Assembly (NCBI GenBank): GCA_021776095.1
Contig: JAJFGO010000107.1
Location: forward strand, 37,504-101,503
Origin: Kiloniellaceae bacterium
GTDB taxonomy: Bacteria > Pseudomonadota > Alphaproteobacteria > Kiloniellales > J153
DNA: 64,000 nt
Reading direction: 5' to 3'
Each line of letters begins with the position of its first letter. Position 1 is the stretch's first letter. The position numbers and the translations under genes are program-made. The notes under the pieces were generated by a model that made no database searches, was not told the origin of the DNA, and saw only the letters and a program-made list of their open reading frames with translations. Below, in pieces: positions 28,061 to 35,867 of this stretch.

Positions 28061-28770
28061 ACGGCGAAGCGGCCATCCTGGCGGTCAGCGGGCTGACCAG
28101 CGGATATGGCGAGGCGATCGTGGTGCGCGGCGTCAGCGTCGCCGTGGCGCCGGGCGAAATCGTCGCGCTGCTGGGCAAGAATGGAATGGGAAAGAGCACC
28201 TTGCTCAAAACCGTGATGGGGTTTCTGCCCGCGCGCGAGGGGCAAGTCACCTTGCACGGGCGCGACGTCACCCGCGATCCGCCGTACCGGGTCGCTCGAC
28301 AGGCAATCGCCTACACGCCTCAGGAGCAAGCCATCTTTCAGGACCTGAGCGTGGGCGACAACCTGCGCCTGGGTCAGCCGGATGCCAGGTGGTTCGATGA
28401 GGAATTGGCGCGCGTCGGGGAGGTTTTTCCCTTCCTCAAGGAACGGTTGGGTCAGCGCGCTGGAACTCTGTCCGGCGGCGAGCAAAAAATGATGTTGGTC
28501 GCACGCGCTCTGATGGCCCGCCCCAAACTCATGCTGGTTGACGAGATCACCGAAGGACTGCAGCCTTCGATTATCCAGCGGTTGGCCAAGGCGTTATTGG
28601 CCGAGCGCGCGCGGACCGGCATGGCCATGCTGCTGGTCGAGCAGAATGTCCGCTTCGCCTTGGAAGTCGCGGATCGCTGGGCAGTTGTGAAACTCGGCGA
28701 GATCGACGACGAAGGCCGGAGCGACGCACCTGACGCCGCCGCACGCATCGCCAAGCATCTTTCGGTTTGA
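28057..28770 (+). CDS. Branched-chain/urea-type ABC transporter ATPase, LivF/UrtE-type
   Basis: ATPase of 237 aa with Walker A GKNGMGKS, signature TLSGGEQK, Walker B LMLVDEITEGLQPSII and LVEQNVRFA. The EGLQPSII segment after Walker B matches UrtE of urea/amide importers more than LivF of leucine importers (family knowledge from memory). DEI replaces the usual DEP. ATG overlaps the fused gene by 4 nt. It would pair with the ATPase half of the fusion protein. Confidence 0.9.
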   Translation: MNGEAAILAVSGLTSGYGEAIVVRGVSVAVAPGEIVALLGKNGMGKSTLLKTVMGFLPAREGQVTLHGRDVTRDPPYRVARQAIAYTPQEQAIFQDLSVGDNLRLGQPDARWFDEELARVGEVFPFLKERLGQRAGTLSGGEQKMMLVARALMARPKLMLVDEITEGLQPSIIQRLAKALLAERARTGMAMLLVEQNVRFALEVADRWAVVKLGEIDDEGRSDAPDAAARIAKHLSV

Positions 28771-28786
28771 AACTGGAGGGCACACC

Positions 28787-28999
28787 ATGACCGCGCCCAA
28801 ACGGAGCGCCCCACTGGATCCCTACCGGGATGTCCTCGGCTTGGACGTTACGCCGAAACGTCTCGAGGCGGACTTGGCTGCTTTCGCCGATATTCTTGCG
28901 GAGTTGCGCAAGCTGCGCCGACTCGACCTGACCGCGGTGCACCCGGCGGTGGTCTTCGACCCGACCGGCGCCGCGCGCGATGGGGAGAATGAGCGGTGA
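28787..28999 (+). CDS. Small AtzG-like (DUF4089) protein
   Basis: Protein of 70 aa with pattern VLGLDVTPKRLEADLAAFAD, then LDLTAVHPAVVFDPTG. This resembles DUF4089/AtzG-like proteins, small helical partners of AtzE-type amidases that look like GatC. It has the expected position directly before an amidase gene, whose GTG overlaps its stop by 4 nt. A good Shine-Dalgarno (CTGGAGGG) precedes its ATG. By analogy with AtzG-AtzE it probably binds and stabilises the amidase (inference). Confidence 0.75.
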   Translation: MTAPKRSAPLDPYRDVLGLDVTPKRLEADLAAFADILAELRKLRRLDLTAVHPAVVFDPTGAARDGENER

Positions 29000-30390
29000 G
29001 CGCCGAACCCCTCGACCGGCCCATCGAGGATTTGGTGCCGGAACTTCGCGCCGGGCGGTTGTCGCCGGTTGCGCTGGTCGAGGCTGCGTTCGAGCGGATA
29101 CGGCTATGCGACGGGCGCCTGCAGAGCTTCGTTCATGTATCGCAAAGTGCGCTAGACGACGCCCGGGCAGCGGCGCGAGAGATCGGCGAAGGCCGCTGGA
29201 AAGGTCCGCTGCACGGCATCCCGATTGCGGTCAAGGACAACTACCTGACCTGCGACATGCCAACCAGGGCCGGGACCTCGGTGCCCGACATTACCTTTCC
29301 CCAGGAGGATTCCAACGCGGTCGCCCGCCTGCGCGCCGCCGGAGCGATCCTGATCGGCAAGACCCGGCTGCACGAGTTCGCCTGGGGCACGGTGACACCG
29401 CCGACCCGAAACCCCTGGAATTTGGACCGTGTGCCCGGTGGATCAAGCGGCGGCTCCGGCGCGGCGGTGATGGCGGGGCTTGCCTCCGCGGCCCTGGGCT
29501 CGGACACCGGTGGCTCGATTCGTATTCCGGCCAGCCTTTGCGGCACGGTCGGGCTCAAGCCGACCTTCGGCCGCATCGGGCGCAGCGGCATCGTGCCCCA
29601 CAGCTGGTCGCTGGACCACGCCGGCCCCCTGACCCGCACGGTCGGCGATGCGGCGCTCCTGCTCGGTGCCCTCGCCGGGCCCGATCCGGGGGACCCGGCC
29701 TGTCCGGACCGCCCGGTTCCCGACTACACGGCGGCCTTGGGCCAGTCCCTAAAGGGCCTGCGTATCGGGGTGTGCCGGAATCACTTCTTCGGCCGTAACC
29801 AGACGGACGTGGAGAGTGCGGTCGAAACGGCGATCGGCGACCTCGCCGCGGCCGGCGCCACGATCCGCGACTTCGAGATCCCGAATCTGGAATACGGCCT
29901 CGGCGCCATCTTCGCGATCGAGTTGTCGTCCTCGACCGCCTATCACGATGTTTCGCTGCGCGCCGGTTTGGCGCCGGGCTTCGCGCCCGATGTGCGCACT
30001 CTGATTGAAATCGGCCGCCTGGTGACCGGGCCGGACTACCTGAAGGCGGAGCAGTTCCGCCGGGTGCTGATCGATGACTTCCGCACGGCCTTCGAAGAGA
30101 TTGACGCGATCGTCACGCCGGCAACGCCGCTGACCGCCTGGGCCCATGACGCCACCACGGTCGAGATCGCCGGCGGCCCGGAGAGCGTCCTGGCGGCGTC
30201 TTGGCGCCTGACCTATCCTTTCAATCTGACCGGCATGCCGGCGATCTCGGTCCCCTGCGGCTTTGACCGCGAGGGCATGCCAATCGGCTTGCAAATTGCC
30301 GCGAAAGCCTTCGACGAGGCAATGGTGCTGCGTGTTGCCCATGCCTACGAGCAAAGCCACGATTGGCGGACGCGACGACCGCAACTTTGA
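28996..30390 (+). CDS. Amidase, AtzE-like (amidase signature family)
   Basis: Amidase-signature enzyme of 464 aa. Catalytic residues are Lys80 (AVKDNYLT), cis-Ser150 (GGSSGGSGA) and Ser174 (DTGGSIRIPAS). It resembles the GatA/AtzE branch: translational coupling to a small GatC/AtzG-like protein, GLKPTFGRIGRSGIVPHSWSL-type segment after the nucleophile. Likely hydrolyses the amide delivered by the upstream importer. Carboxybiuret, allophanate or other carboxamides are possible but not provable from sequence. Confidence 0.9.
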   Translation: MSAEPLDRPIEDLVPELRAGRLSPVALVEAAFERIRLCDGRLQSFVHVSQSALDDARAAAREIGEGRWKGPLHGIPIAVKDNYLTCDMPTRAGTSVPDITFPQEDSNAVARLRAAGAILIGKTRLHEFAWGTVTPPTRNPWNLDRVPGGSSGGSGAAVMAGLASAALGSDTGGSIRIPASLCGTVGLKPTFGRIGRSGIVPHSWSLDHAGPLTRTVGDAALLLGALAGPDPGDPACPDRPVPDYTAALGQSLKGLRIGVCRNHFFGRNQTDVESAVETAIGDLAAAGATIRDFEIPNLEYGLGAIFAIELSSSTAYHDVSLRAGLAPGFAPDVRTLIEIGRLVTGPDYLKAEQFRRVLIDDFRTAFEEIDAIVTPATPLTAWAHDATTVEIAGGPESVLAASWRLTYPFNLTGMPAISVPCGFDREGMPIGLQIAAKAFDEAMVLRVAHAYEQSHDWRTRRPQL

Positions 30391-30414
30391 ACCGAAATCT
30401 GACCGAGGCCCGCC

Positions 30415-31299
30415 ATGACGACGAGCGAACATGAACCCGAAAGCAAGGTCCGGATTGCCTGCCTGCAAATGGAGCCCCGTGTCGGTGAGAAGGATCGAAA
30501 TTTGGCCCACGGCCTGAAGATGATCGACCGGGCCGCTGAAGGCGGCGCCAACCTGGTTGTAATGCCCGAGTTGTGCAACAGCGGCTATGTCTTCAACACC
30601 CGCCAGGAAGCTCAAAGCTTGGCCGAAGATATCCCAGGCGGGCCGACTTGCCAGGCCTGGGCGGAGGCCGCGGCGCGCCACAAGATGCACATTGTCGCCG
30701 GCATCGCCGAACGCGAGGGGCGCGCGCTCTATAACTCCGCCGTTGTGGTCGGTCCCCAGGGCGTGATCGGCACTTACCGCAAGAACCACCTCTGGGCGGA
30801 AGAGAACCTATTTTTCGAGCCGGGCAACCTTGGGGTGCCGGTGTTCCAAACCGACATCGGCCGTATCGCGGTGGTGGTGTGTTACGATATCTGGTTCCCG
30901 GAAGTGTTCCGGCTTGCCGCCCTTCAGGGCGCCGACATCCTCTGCGTGCCGACTAATTGGGTTCCCATGGCCGACCAGCCGGACAACCTGCCTAAGATGT
31001 CCAACATCCTGGCCATGGGTGGGGCCCATTCTAATTCCATGTTCGTGGCCGCCGCCGACCGGATCGGCACGGAACGCGGCCAGCCCTTTATCGGCAACAG
31101 TGTGGTTATCAGCTACACTGGATGGCCGATTGCCGGACCGGCAAGCGAAGACGGCGAGGAAATGCTAATCGCCGACGCGAACCTTTCCGATGCGCGGCGC
31201 AAGCGCAACTGGAACGACTTTAACCAGGTGCTTCGCGATCGGCGCATCGACCTCTACGCCGAAAACCTGGGCGCCAACATCCCGCGCGGCTGGTATTGA
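30415..31299 (+). CDS. Nitrilase-family carbon-nitrogen hydrolase
   Basis: CN-hydrolase of 294 aa with the Glu-Lys-Cys triad in place: Glu52 (VMPELCNSGY), Lys123 (TYRKNHLW) and Cys156 (VVVCYDIWFPE). The segment after the cysteine (ALQGADILCVPTNW) and the absence of a nitrilase-specific extension favour an amidase or N-carbamoyl amidohydrolase over a true nitrilase. It is the last gene of the importer-amidase operon, 24 nt after the amidase, so it may take the product one step further to release ammonia. Confidence 0.9.
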   Translation: MTTSEHEPESKVRIACLQMEPRVGEKDRNLAHGLKMIDRAAEGGANLVVMPELCNSGYVFNTRQEAQSLAEDIPGGPTCQAWAEAAARHKMHIVAGIAEREGRALYNSAVVVGPQGVIGTYRKNHLWAEENLFFEPGNLGVPVFQTDIGRIAVVVCYDIWFPEVFRLAALQGADILCVPTNWVPMADQPDNLPKMSNILAMGGAHSNSMFVAAADRIGTERGQPFIGNSVVISYTGWPIAGPASEDGEEMLIADANLSDARRKRNWNDFNQVLRDRRIDLYAENLGANIPRGWY

Positions 31300-31386
31300 T
31301 CCGGGCCGTCAGGTACGGCGCACTCTGAGCACTCGCGGCCTATGTTATCAAATCAAGCGCTGCGAGCCTGGCTGCGCTCGGTAATT

Positions 31387-32499
31387 TCAACCGAGAGGAT
31401 TCCGGCCTGTGAAGTGTAAGGCTGAGAACGCCTCGCGCAGGCTCCCGCTCACCAGGTAATGCAGTCCGAAGGCAGCGCCCAGGAGGATCGAGCCGAGCGC
31501 CAAGGGCGCGCTAAGCGATAGGGTCGCCATGCCGGAGATCCCCTGCCCCACGGTGCACCCGAGCGCGCTGACCCCGCCAAAACCCATGAGGAATGCGCCG
31601 CTCAGGTGCCGGCGCATCTCGCGGGCGTCGTCGAAGGCCTCGAGACGCAACTCTCCCTTGAGAGCCGCGGTTAAGAAGGCGCCGCACAAGGTACCTAGAA
31701 CCAGCCCGACCCCGAAATCGACTGTGGCGCCGGTAAAGGTCAAGAGATAGACGATGGTCTCGCCGGGCGGCAGGACATAGCTGAGAGACTCGACCCGTTG
31801 GGGGTCGAAGGGGTCGGCGCCGATGATCCCCGTCGCCGCGAAACCGGACGCGACCGCGAGCCCGATCAGCGCGCCAGATAGAATATCGCGCGGCGCGCGG
31901 CGAAAACCCCGATCCTTGAAGCACCACCAGGCAATCGCCGCCGGAACGAGAGCGCCGAGCCCATAGCTCACCGCGGCGCGTTTGAGCCCGAGCGCGCCGG
32001 CGAGAAGGTGCGATAGCCCCTGCCCGTCCAGGTCGGTCAAATCCAGGTTCAACGGCTCGATCAAGGCCTCGCGAAACAAGCCGGTAAAACCCCGAGCCGT
32101 CATATAGGCCGACAGTCCCAAGACCAGAAACACGACAACGGCGCGCAAATCGCCCCCGCCCATGCGGATCAAGGTGCCGTAACCGCAAGTGCCGACCATC
32201 GCCATGCCGAAACCGAACAGCAGGCCGCCGACGATCGCGCCCGCCCAACCGAAATTGGGCGAAAGATAGAAACTCTGGTCGATGCGCGCGACGCCGGCAC
32301 CGTCGAGAAGCTGAACGATCGTCACCGCGACGGCGATCGCCAAGGCCCAGCTTCTCATGCGTTTGGTATCGTCCGCCAATATCCAGTCCTCGACCGCCCC
32401 GAACGTGCAGAACCGCGCCGTTCGCGCCACTACCCCAACCAAGAGTCCGGCCATAAGGCCGCAGCCCGCCAAGAGCGTTGCGGCCGAAAAATCAGCCAT
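31387..32499 (-). CDS. YeeE/YedE family membrane protein (SoxT-like sulfur-compound transporter)
   Basis: Multi-pass membrane protein of 370 aa. It carries the family cysteine motifs RFCTFGA (N-terminal repeat), GTCGYGTLIRMGGG and GCTVGQGISGM, spread over two YeeE/YedE repeats. The characterised relative TsuA imports thiosulfate, and SoxT in sox loci is assigned a similar role, so import of thiosulfate or a related sulfur species is likely. ATG 32499 (MADFSAATLL) follows GGCGGA; the longer open frame to 32766 overlaps soxW and is rejected. Second gene of a two-gene unit with soxW. Confidence 0.88.
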   Translation of the reverse strand: MADFSAATLLAGCGLMAGLLVGVVARTARFCTFGAVEDWILADDTKRMRSWALAIAVAVTIVQLLDGAGVARIDQSFYLSPNFGWAGAIVGGLLFGFGMAMVGTCGYGTLIRMGGGDLRAVVVFLVLGLSAYMTARGFTGLFREALIEPLNLDLTDLDGQGLSHLLAGALGLKRAAVSYGLGALVPAAIAWWCFKDRGFRRAPRDILSGALIGLAVASGFAATGIIGADPFDPQRVESLSYVLPPGETIVYLLTFTGATVDFGVGLVLGTLCGAFLTAALKGELRLEAFDDAREMRRHLSGAFLMGFGGVSALGCTVGQGISGMATLSLSAPLALGSILLGAAFGLHYLVSGSLREAFSALHFTGRNPLG

Positions 32500-32525
32500 G
32501 GATCCGCCTGTGCCGACGGCCCCAA

Positions 32526-33149
32526 TCACCAGACATCTGGCTTCCGGCCTTCGGCTTCGAGGCGCGCCAACTTGTCCTGCAGGAACCTTTGGAAGGGCTG
32601 GGATTCGAAGTGACTGCCGCGCACATACTCGAACATTGAGACGAAGTGGAAGGGTTTGAAATAACCGGGCATGCGGGCGACCTCGCGCTCGCGAGCGCCC
32701 TTGCCGGCAATGGCTCTGGGGTCGCGCGGGAAAAAGACGATGGTGGGCGTGAAATTGACCTGCCACTTACGCGCCAGCGCCCGTTCTTCCAGTTCCTCGC
32801 CGTCGAAGTCCACTACCGGGCGGCTGCCCCAAAGGTCGAGTTGGAGAATATCGAAATTGCCGCGTAGGTAGGACACGGTCTCCGGGCGCGCCAAATTGAC
32901 AGTGTGCAGCTCCTTGCAGTAAGGGCAGCCGCGCTGCTCCCAGATGACCGCGAAGTGTTTGCCAATACCGGCGGCCTCGCCCAGGTCTTCGCGCAAATCC
33001 AGAAACGACTGGACGAACCAATCCTGAACATAGAGCCCATTGTCACCGAGCTCTGCCGCCCAGGCCCCGGCCCCAGCCCGCACTGGAAGCTGGCTGGCGA
33101 TCGAAGCCGCCGCACCGCTCGCCAACAGACGACGTCGCCCTATATCCAT
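32526..33149 (-). CDS. soxW: Thioredoxin-family protein SoxW
   Basis: Exported thioredoxin-fold protein of 207 aa. A Tat-like signal (GRRRLLASGAAASIASQ) is followed by the domain with a CPYC active site (EQRGCPYCKELHTVN) and the cis-Pro region (VNFTPTIVFF). SoxW proteins supply or reset thiols in the periplasmic Sox system. ATG 33149 has GGGAGG 7 nt upstream. In Paracoccus-type loci soxW lies next to soxV; here it has moved to the distal end of the locus beside the transporter gene. Confidence 0.87.
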   Translation of the reverse strand: MDIGRRRLLASGAAASIASQLPVRAGAGAWAAELGDNGLYVQDWFVQSFLDLREDLGEAAGIGKHFAVIWEQRGCPYCKELHTVNLARPETVSYLRGNFDILQLDLWGSRPVVDFDGEELEERALARKWQVNFTPTIVFFPRDPRAIAGKGAREREVARMPGYFKPFHFVSMFEYVRGSHFESQPFQRFLQDKLARLEAEGRKPDVW

Positions 33150-33421
33150 GACGTGCCTCCCTTTGGCTCCGCGCTCGAATAAACCGCCGGCGCAACCCTT
33201 CGAAGTCAGCCCGTCGCTTGCGTGGGACAGGCGGCGGTCCGCCGGAAGCACCCTAACATGCCCCAGAAATGGCTATTTCGCCAAGCGACAGGGCAAGACG
33301 GAACTTTCATATTCAACTTTTTAGATGTATTCTTTCCCCGTGGCCATAGGCTCCGGAAAACCAGAGCGCGTGCCACGGCAAGTACGAGTCTACAGGGGTT
33401 GTCGAAAAAGGGAGAGACGAC

Positions 33422-33928
33422 ATGAATTGGGGCCGCAATGCTCTCGCAAGCTTGTTTCTGGTCAGCGCCGCCGCAGCCGCGCCGGCAGCGGCGCAAGACG
33501 CGATCGTAACCTACAAGATGCTGTCGCCGGAGGCCGCTGTCGAGGCGGCGCAGGCCGCCCTCGCGAATTGCCGGGCGTCAGGCTATCAAGTCGCCGTATC
33601 CGTGGTTGACCGCGGGGGTAACCTGCAAGCGGCGATCCGGGACCGCTATGCCGGTCCGCACACGCCCGACACCTCGTTCCGCAAGGCCTGGACCTCGGTC
33701 AGTTTCAGAACCAGCACCCTTGAGCTTGCTGGCTTAACCGAAAAAGGCCCGGCCTGGGCGATCCGCAACGTATCTCATGCCCTTCCGCTTGGCGGCGGTT
33801 TGCAGGTCGAGGCGGGCGATGGCAGCATGCTTGGCGGCATCGGCGTGTCCGGCGCCCCCAGCGGCGAGCTCGATACCGAGTGCGCCCGCGCTGGGCTGCA
33901 GGCCATCGAAGACAAGATCGCGTTCTGA
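33422..33928 (+). CDS. GlcG/HbpS-like (DUF336) exported protein
   Basis: Protein of 168 aa with a Sec signal (MNWGRNALASLFLVSAAAAA, cleavage after AAAQD). The mature part fits the heme-degrading/GlcG-like fold: LANCRASGYQVAVSVVDRGGNL, RDRYAGPHTPDTSFRKAWTS, LPLGGGLQV and GGIGVSGAPSGELDTECARAG. Members bind heme or small ligands; the role here is unknown. It is 56 nt upstream of the SoxH-like gene and divergent from soxW, so it probably belongs to the sulfur locus. A good Shine-Dalgarno (GGGAGAG) precedes the ATG. Confidence 0.82.
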   Translation: MNWGRNALASLFLVSAAAAAPAAAQDAIVTYKMLSPEAAVEAAQAALANCRASGYQVAVSVVDRGGNLQAAIRDRYAGPHTPDTSFRKAWTSVSFRTSTLELAGLTEKGPAWAIRNVSHALPLGGGLQVEAGDGSMLGGIGVSGAPSGELDTECARAGLQAIEDKIAF

Positions 33929-33984
33929 CCCCGCGGGCGGGTCCAGCACGCGCGGACCGCCCGATCTCATCGAAGGAGACCGCC

Positions 33985-34935
33985 GTGCGTCGTGTTTTCG
34001 CACCGCTGATCACCGTGCTTGTCCTTACGGGCCCCGCCGTCGCCAGCGACCAGATCGCGGATCAATACCCGCAGTCGGTGCTGTACAGCAAACCGGTCGA
34101 AGTCATCCCCCACGTCTGGTCGGCCATCGGGGCCACCGCGCCGCCGGGTTATGACAACGCCGGCCACAACAATAATCTTTCCTTTATCGTAACCGGCGCG
34201 GGCGTCGTGGTGATCAACAGTGGGGCGTGTTATCAGCTCGCCAAGGCCCTGCACGCGGAGATTGAGCAAATTACCCAGGAGCCGGTGAAACTGGTCATCA
34301 ACGAGAATGGCCAAGGCCACGCAATGCTGGGCAATGCCTATTGGGCGGCGCGTGGTATCCCGATCCTCGCCCACGTCGATGCGGCCGAGGCCTTTGCGGA
34401 CCAGGGCCCGCAATCGTTGAACGCCATGAAGGGCTATAACAAGGAAAGAGCGGCCGGCACGATCCTAACCGGGCCGAGCGAGACCTTCGAGGACGAGCGG
34501 GTGATCGAAATGGGCCGCTTCCGGATCGAGGTCAAGAACCTTGGGCCGGCCCATTCGCCGGGTGACATTGTCGTTTGGTTGCCTGAGCAAAGCCTGGTTA
34601 TTTCCGGCGACATGGCGTTTCACGAGCGGCTGTTGCCCATATTCGACGACACCGACACGGCGGCCTGGCTGGAAAGTTGGGAAAATTTCGAGGCTTTGGG
34701 CGCGACCTATGTGATCCCCGGCCACGGCCATCCAACCAACATGGATCAGGTGCGCCGCTATACGAAGGATTATCTGGTCTATCTGCGCGGCAAGATCCGT
34801 GCCCATTTGGACAGCGGCGGCACACTGGCGAAGGCGTATTACGTCGACCAGTCGCCCTATGCCCATCTGGATACCTTCGATCAACTTGCCACGCGCAATG
34901 CCGGACGGGTGTTCGAGCAGATGGAATTCGAATAG
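33985..34935 (+). CDS. SoxH-like metallo-beta-lactamase-fold protein with altered metal motif
   Basis: Exported MBL-fold protein of 316 aa with a signal peptide (MRRVFAPLITVLVLTGPAVA). The order of elements matches SoxH-type hydrolases: FIVTGAGVVVINSG, then the site where HxHxDH is expected, then GPAHSPGD, VISGDMAF and VIPGHGHPT. The usual HxHxDH is replaced by ENGQGH (residues 107-112), keeping only the last His. The later ligands (His in AHSPGD, Asp in SGDMAF, His in PGHGH) remain. So a normal di-zinc site is unlikely. GTG 33985 is chosen because AAGGAG lies just upstream and the signal peptide starts there. Confidence 0.82.
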   Translation: MRRVFAPLITVLVLTGPAVASDQIADQYPQSVLYSKPVEVIPHVWSAIGATAPPGYDNAGHNNNLSFIVTGAGVVVINSGACYQLAKALHAEIEQITQEPVKLVINENGQGHAMLGNAYWAARGIPILAHVDAAEAFADQGPQSLNAMKGYNKERAAGTILTGPSETFEDERVIEMGRFRIEVKNLGPAHSPGDIVVWLPEQSLVISGDMAFHERLLPIFDDTDTAAWLESWENFEALGATYVIPGHGHPTNMDQVRRYTKDYLVYLRGKIRAHLDSGGTLAKAYYVDQSPYAHLDTFDQLATRNAGRVFEQMEFE

Positions 34936-34949
34936 CGGAGCGTGCGCGA

Positions 34950-35867
34950 TCAGCCGCCGGGTTCGGCAAGAAATTCAACGACCAGATCGGCCACGTCTTC
35001 CGTATAGAAATCGAGGAACATATGGCCGGCGTCCTCGATTACCGCGAGCCGGACGCGAGCGCCGTCGGCCAAGGGCCGCACGCGCTCCGCAATGTCCGGC
35101 ACAACCGTGTCAGCCGAACCAACAATGACCAAGGCCGGCCGGGCGATCCTGGGGATCAGCAACGGCGTATCGCGCCGGGGTTCCGGACCGTAGAGCGAAA
35201 CTAGGCTTGCCGCACTCGCCTCGGCGCCGCTGCAATAGAGAATGCCGGGCACGTCGATCACGGTCTTGCCCTTGCCGTCGGCGGCCAGGGCCTGGGCGGT
35301 GGCCAGAAGCGAAGACAAGTCGGCGCCGAAGCGGGCGCGATAGCTAGCGGCCCGGGCCGGCGCGGATGCCTCCGTCGCCGGCGCCAGAAGGACAACCTTC
35401 GACACCGCCACGTCCGCCCGTTCGGCTGCGTACCAGGCCACTTGATTGCCGCCGCGGCTATGCCCCAGGGGAACGACCTCGCGCGCGCCTTGTGCCCGCA
35501 GCCAATCGACCCAAGCGGCGATTTCGCCAAGCGCGTCCTCGTGCCGGTAACGATGCGGGACCGCGCAATCGTACATCCCGCGCCGCCGGTCGAGGCCGAG
35601 CGAGAGGCTGTGCGCCAAGCTGGCCAAGCCACGCTCGGCCAGGGCACTCTGCAGGGCCTCGATCAACTCCATGTCCTTGTGCGCTAGCGTGCCGTGAGCG
35701 AGCAGAATCACAGGACCATCGGCGAGTTTCCCCTTCGGCACCACAAGATCCCCGAGGAGCGTCAATCCGGCGTATCGAAGCGCGACCTCTCGGGCATCCT
35801 GCGCATGGGCGGCACCGGCCAAAATCAGGCAGAAAGCGACGATAGCTCGGGCTAGCAATGTCGTCAT
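34950..35867 (-). CDS. Exported alpha/beta hydrolase at the end of the sox operon
   Basis: Alpha/beta-hydrolase-fold protein of 305 aa with a Sec signal (MTTLLARAIVAFCLILAGAAHA). Catalytic elements can be seen: an oxyanion region VILLAHGTLA, nucleophile elbow GHSRGGN, acid in GSADTVVPD and His in EDAGHMFLD. ATG overlaps the soxF-type stop by 4 nt (ATGA), so it is translationally coupled to the sox operon. It is not among the standard sox genes. Possible roles include hydrolysis of a thioester or a sulfur organic compound, but the sequence does not reveal the substrate. Confidence 0.83.
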   Translation of the reverse strand: MTTLLARAIVAFCLILAGAAHAQDAREVALRYAGLTLLGDLVVPKGKLADGPVILLAHGTLAHKDMELIEALQSALAERGLASLAHSLSLGLDRRRGMYDCAVPHRYRHEDALGEIAAWVDWLRAQGAREVVPLGHSRGGNQVAWYAAERADVAVSKVVLLAPATEASAPARAASYRARFGADLSSLLATAQALAADGKGKTVIDVPGILYCSGAEASAASLVSLYGPEPRRDTPLLIPRIARPALVIVGSADTVVPDIAERVRPLADGARVRLAVIEDAGHMFLDFYTEDVADLVVEFLAEPGG

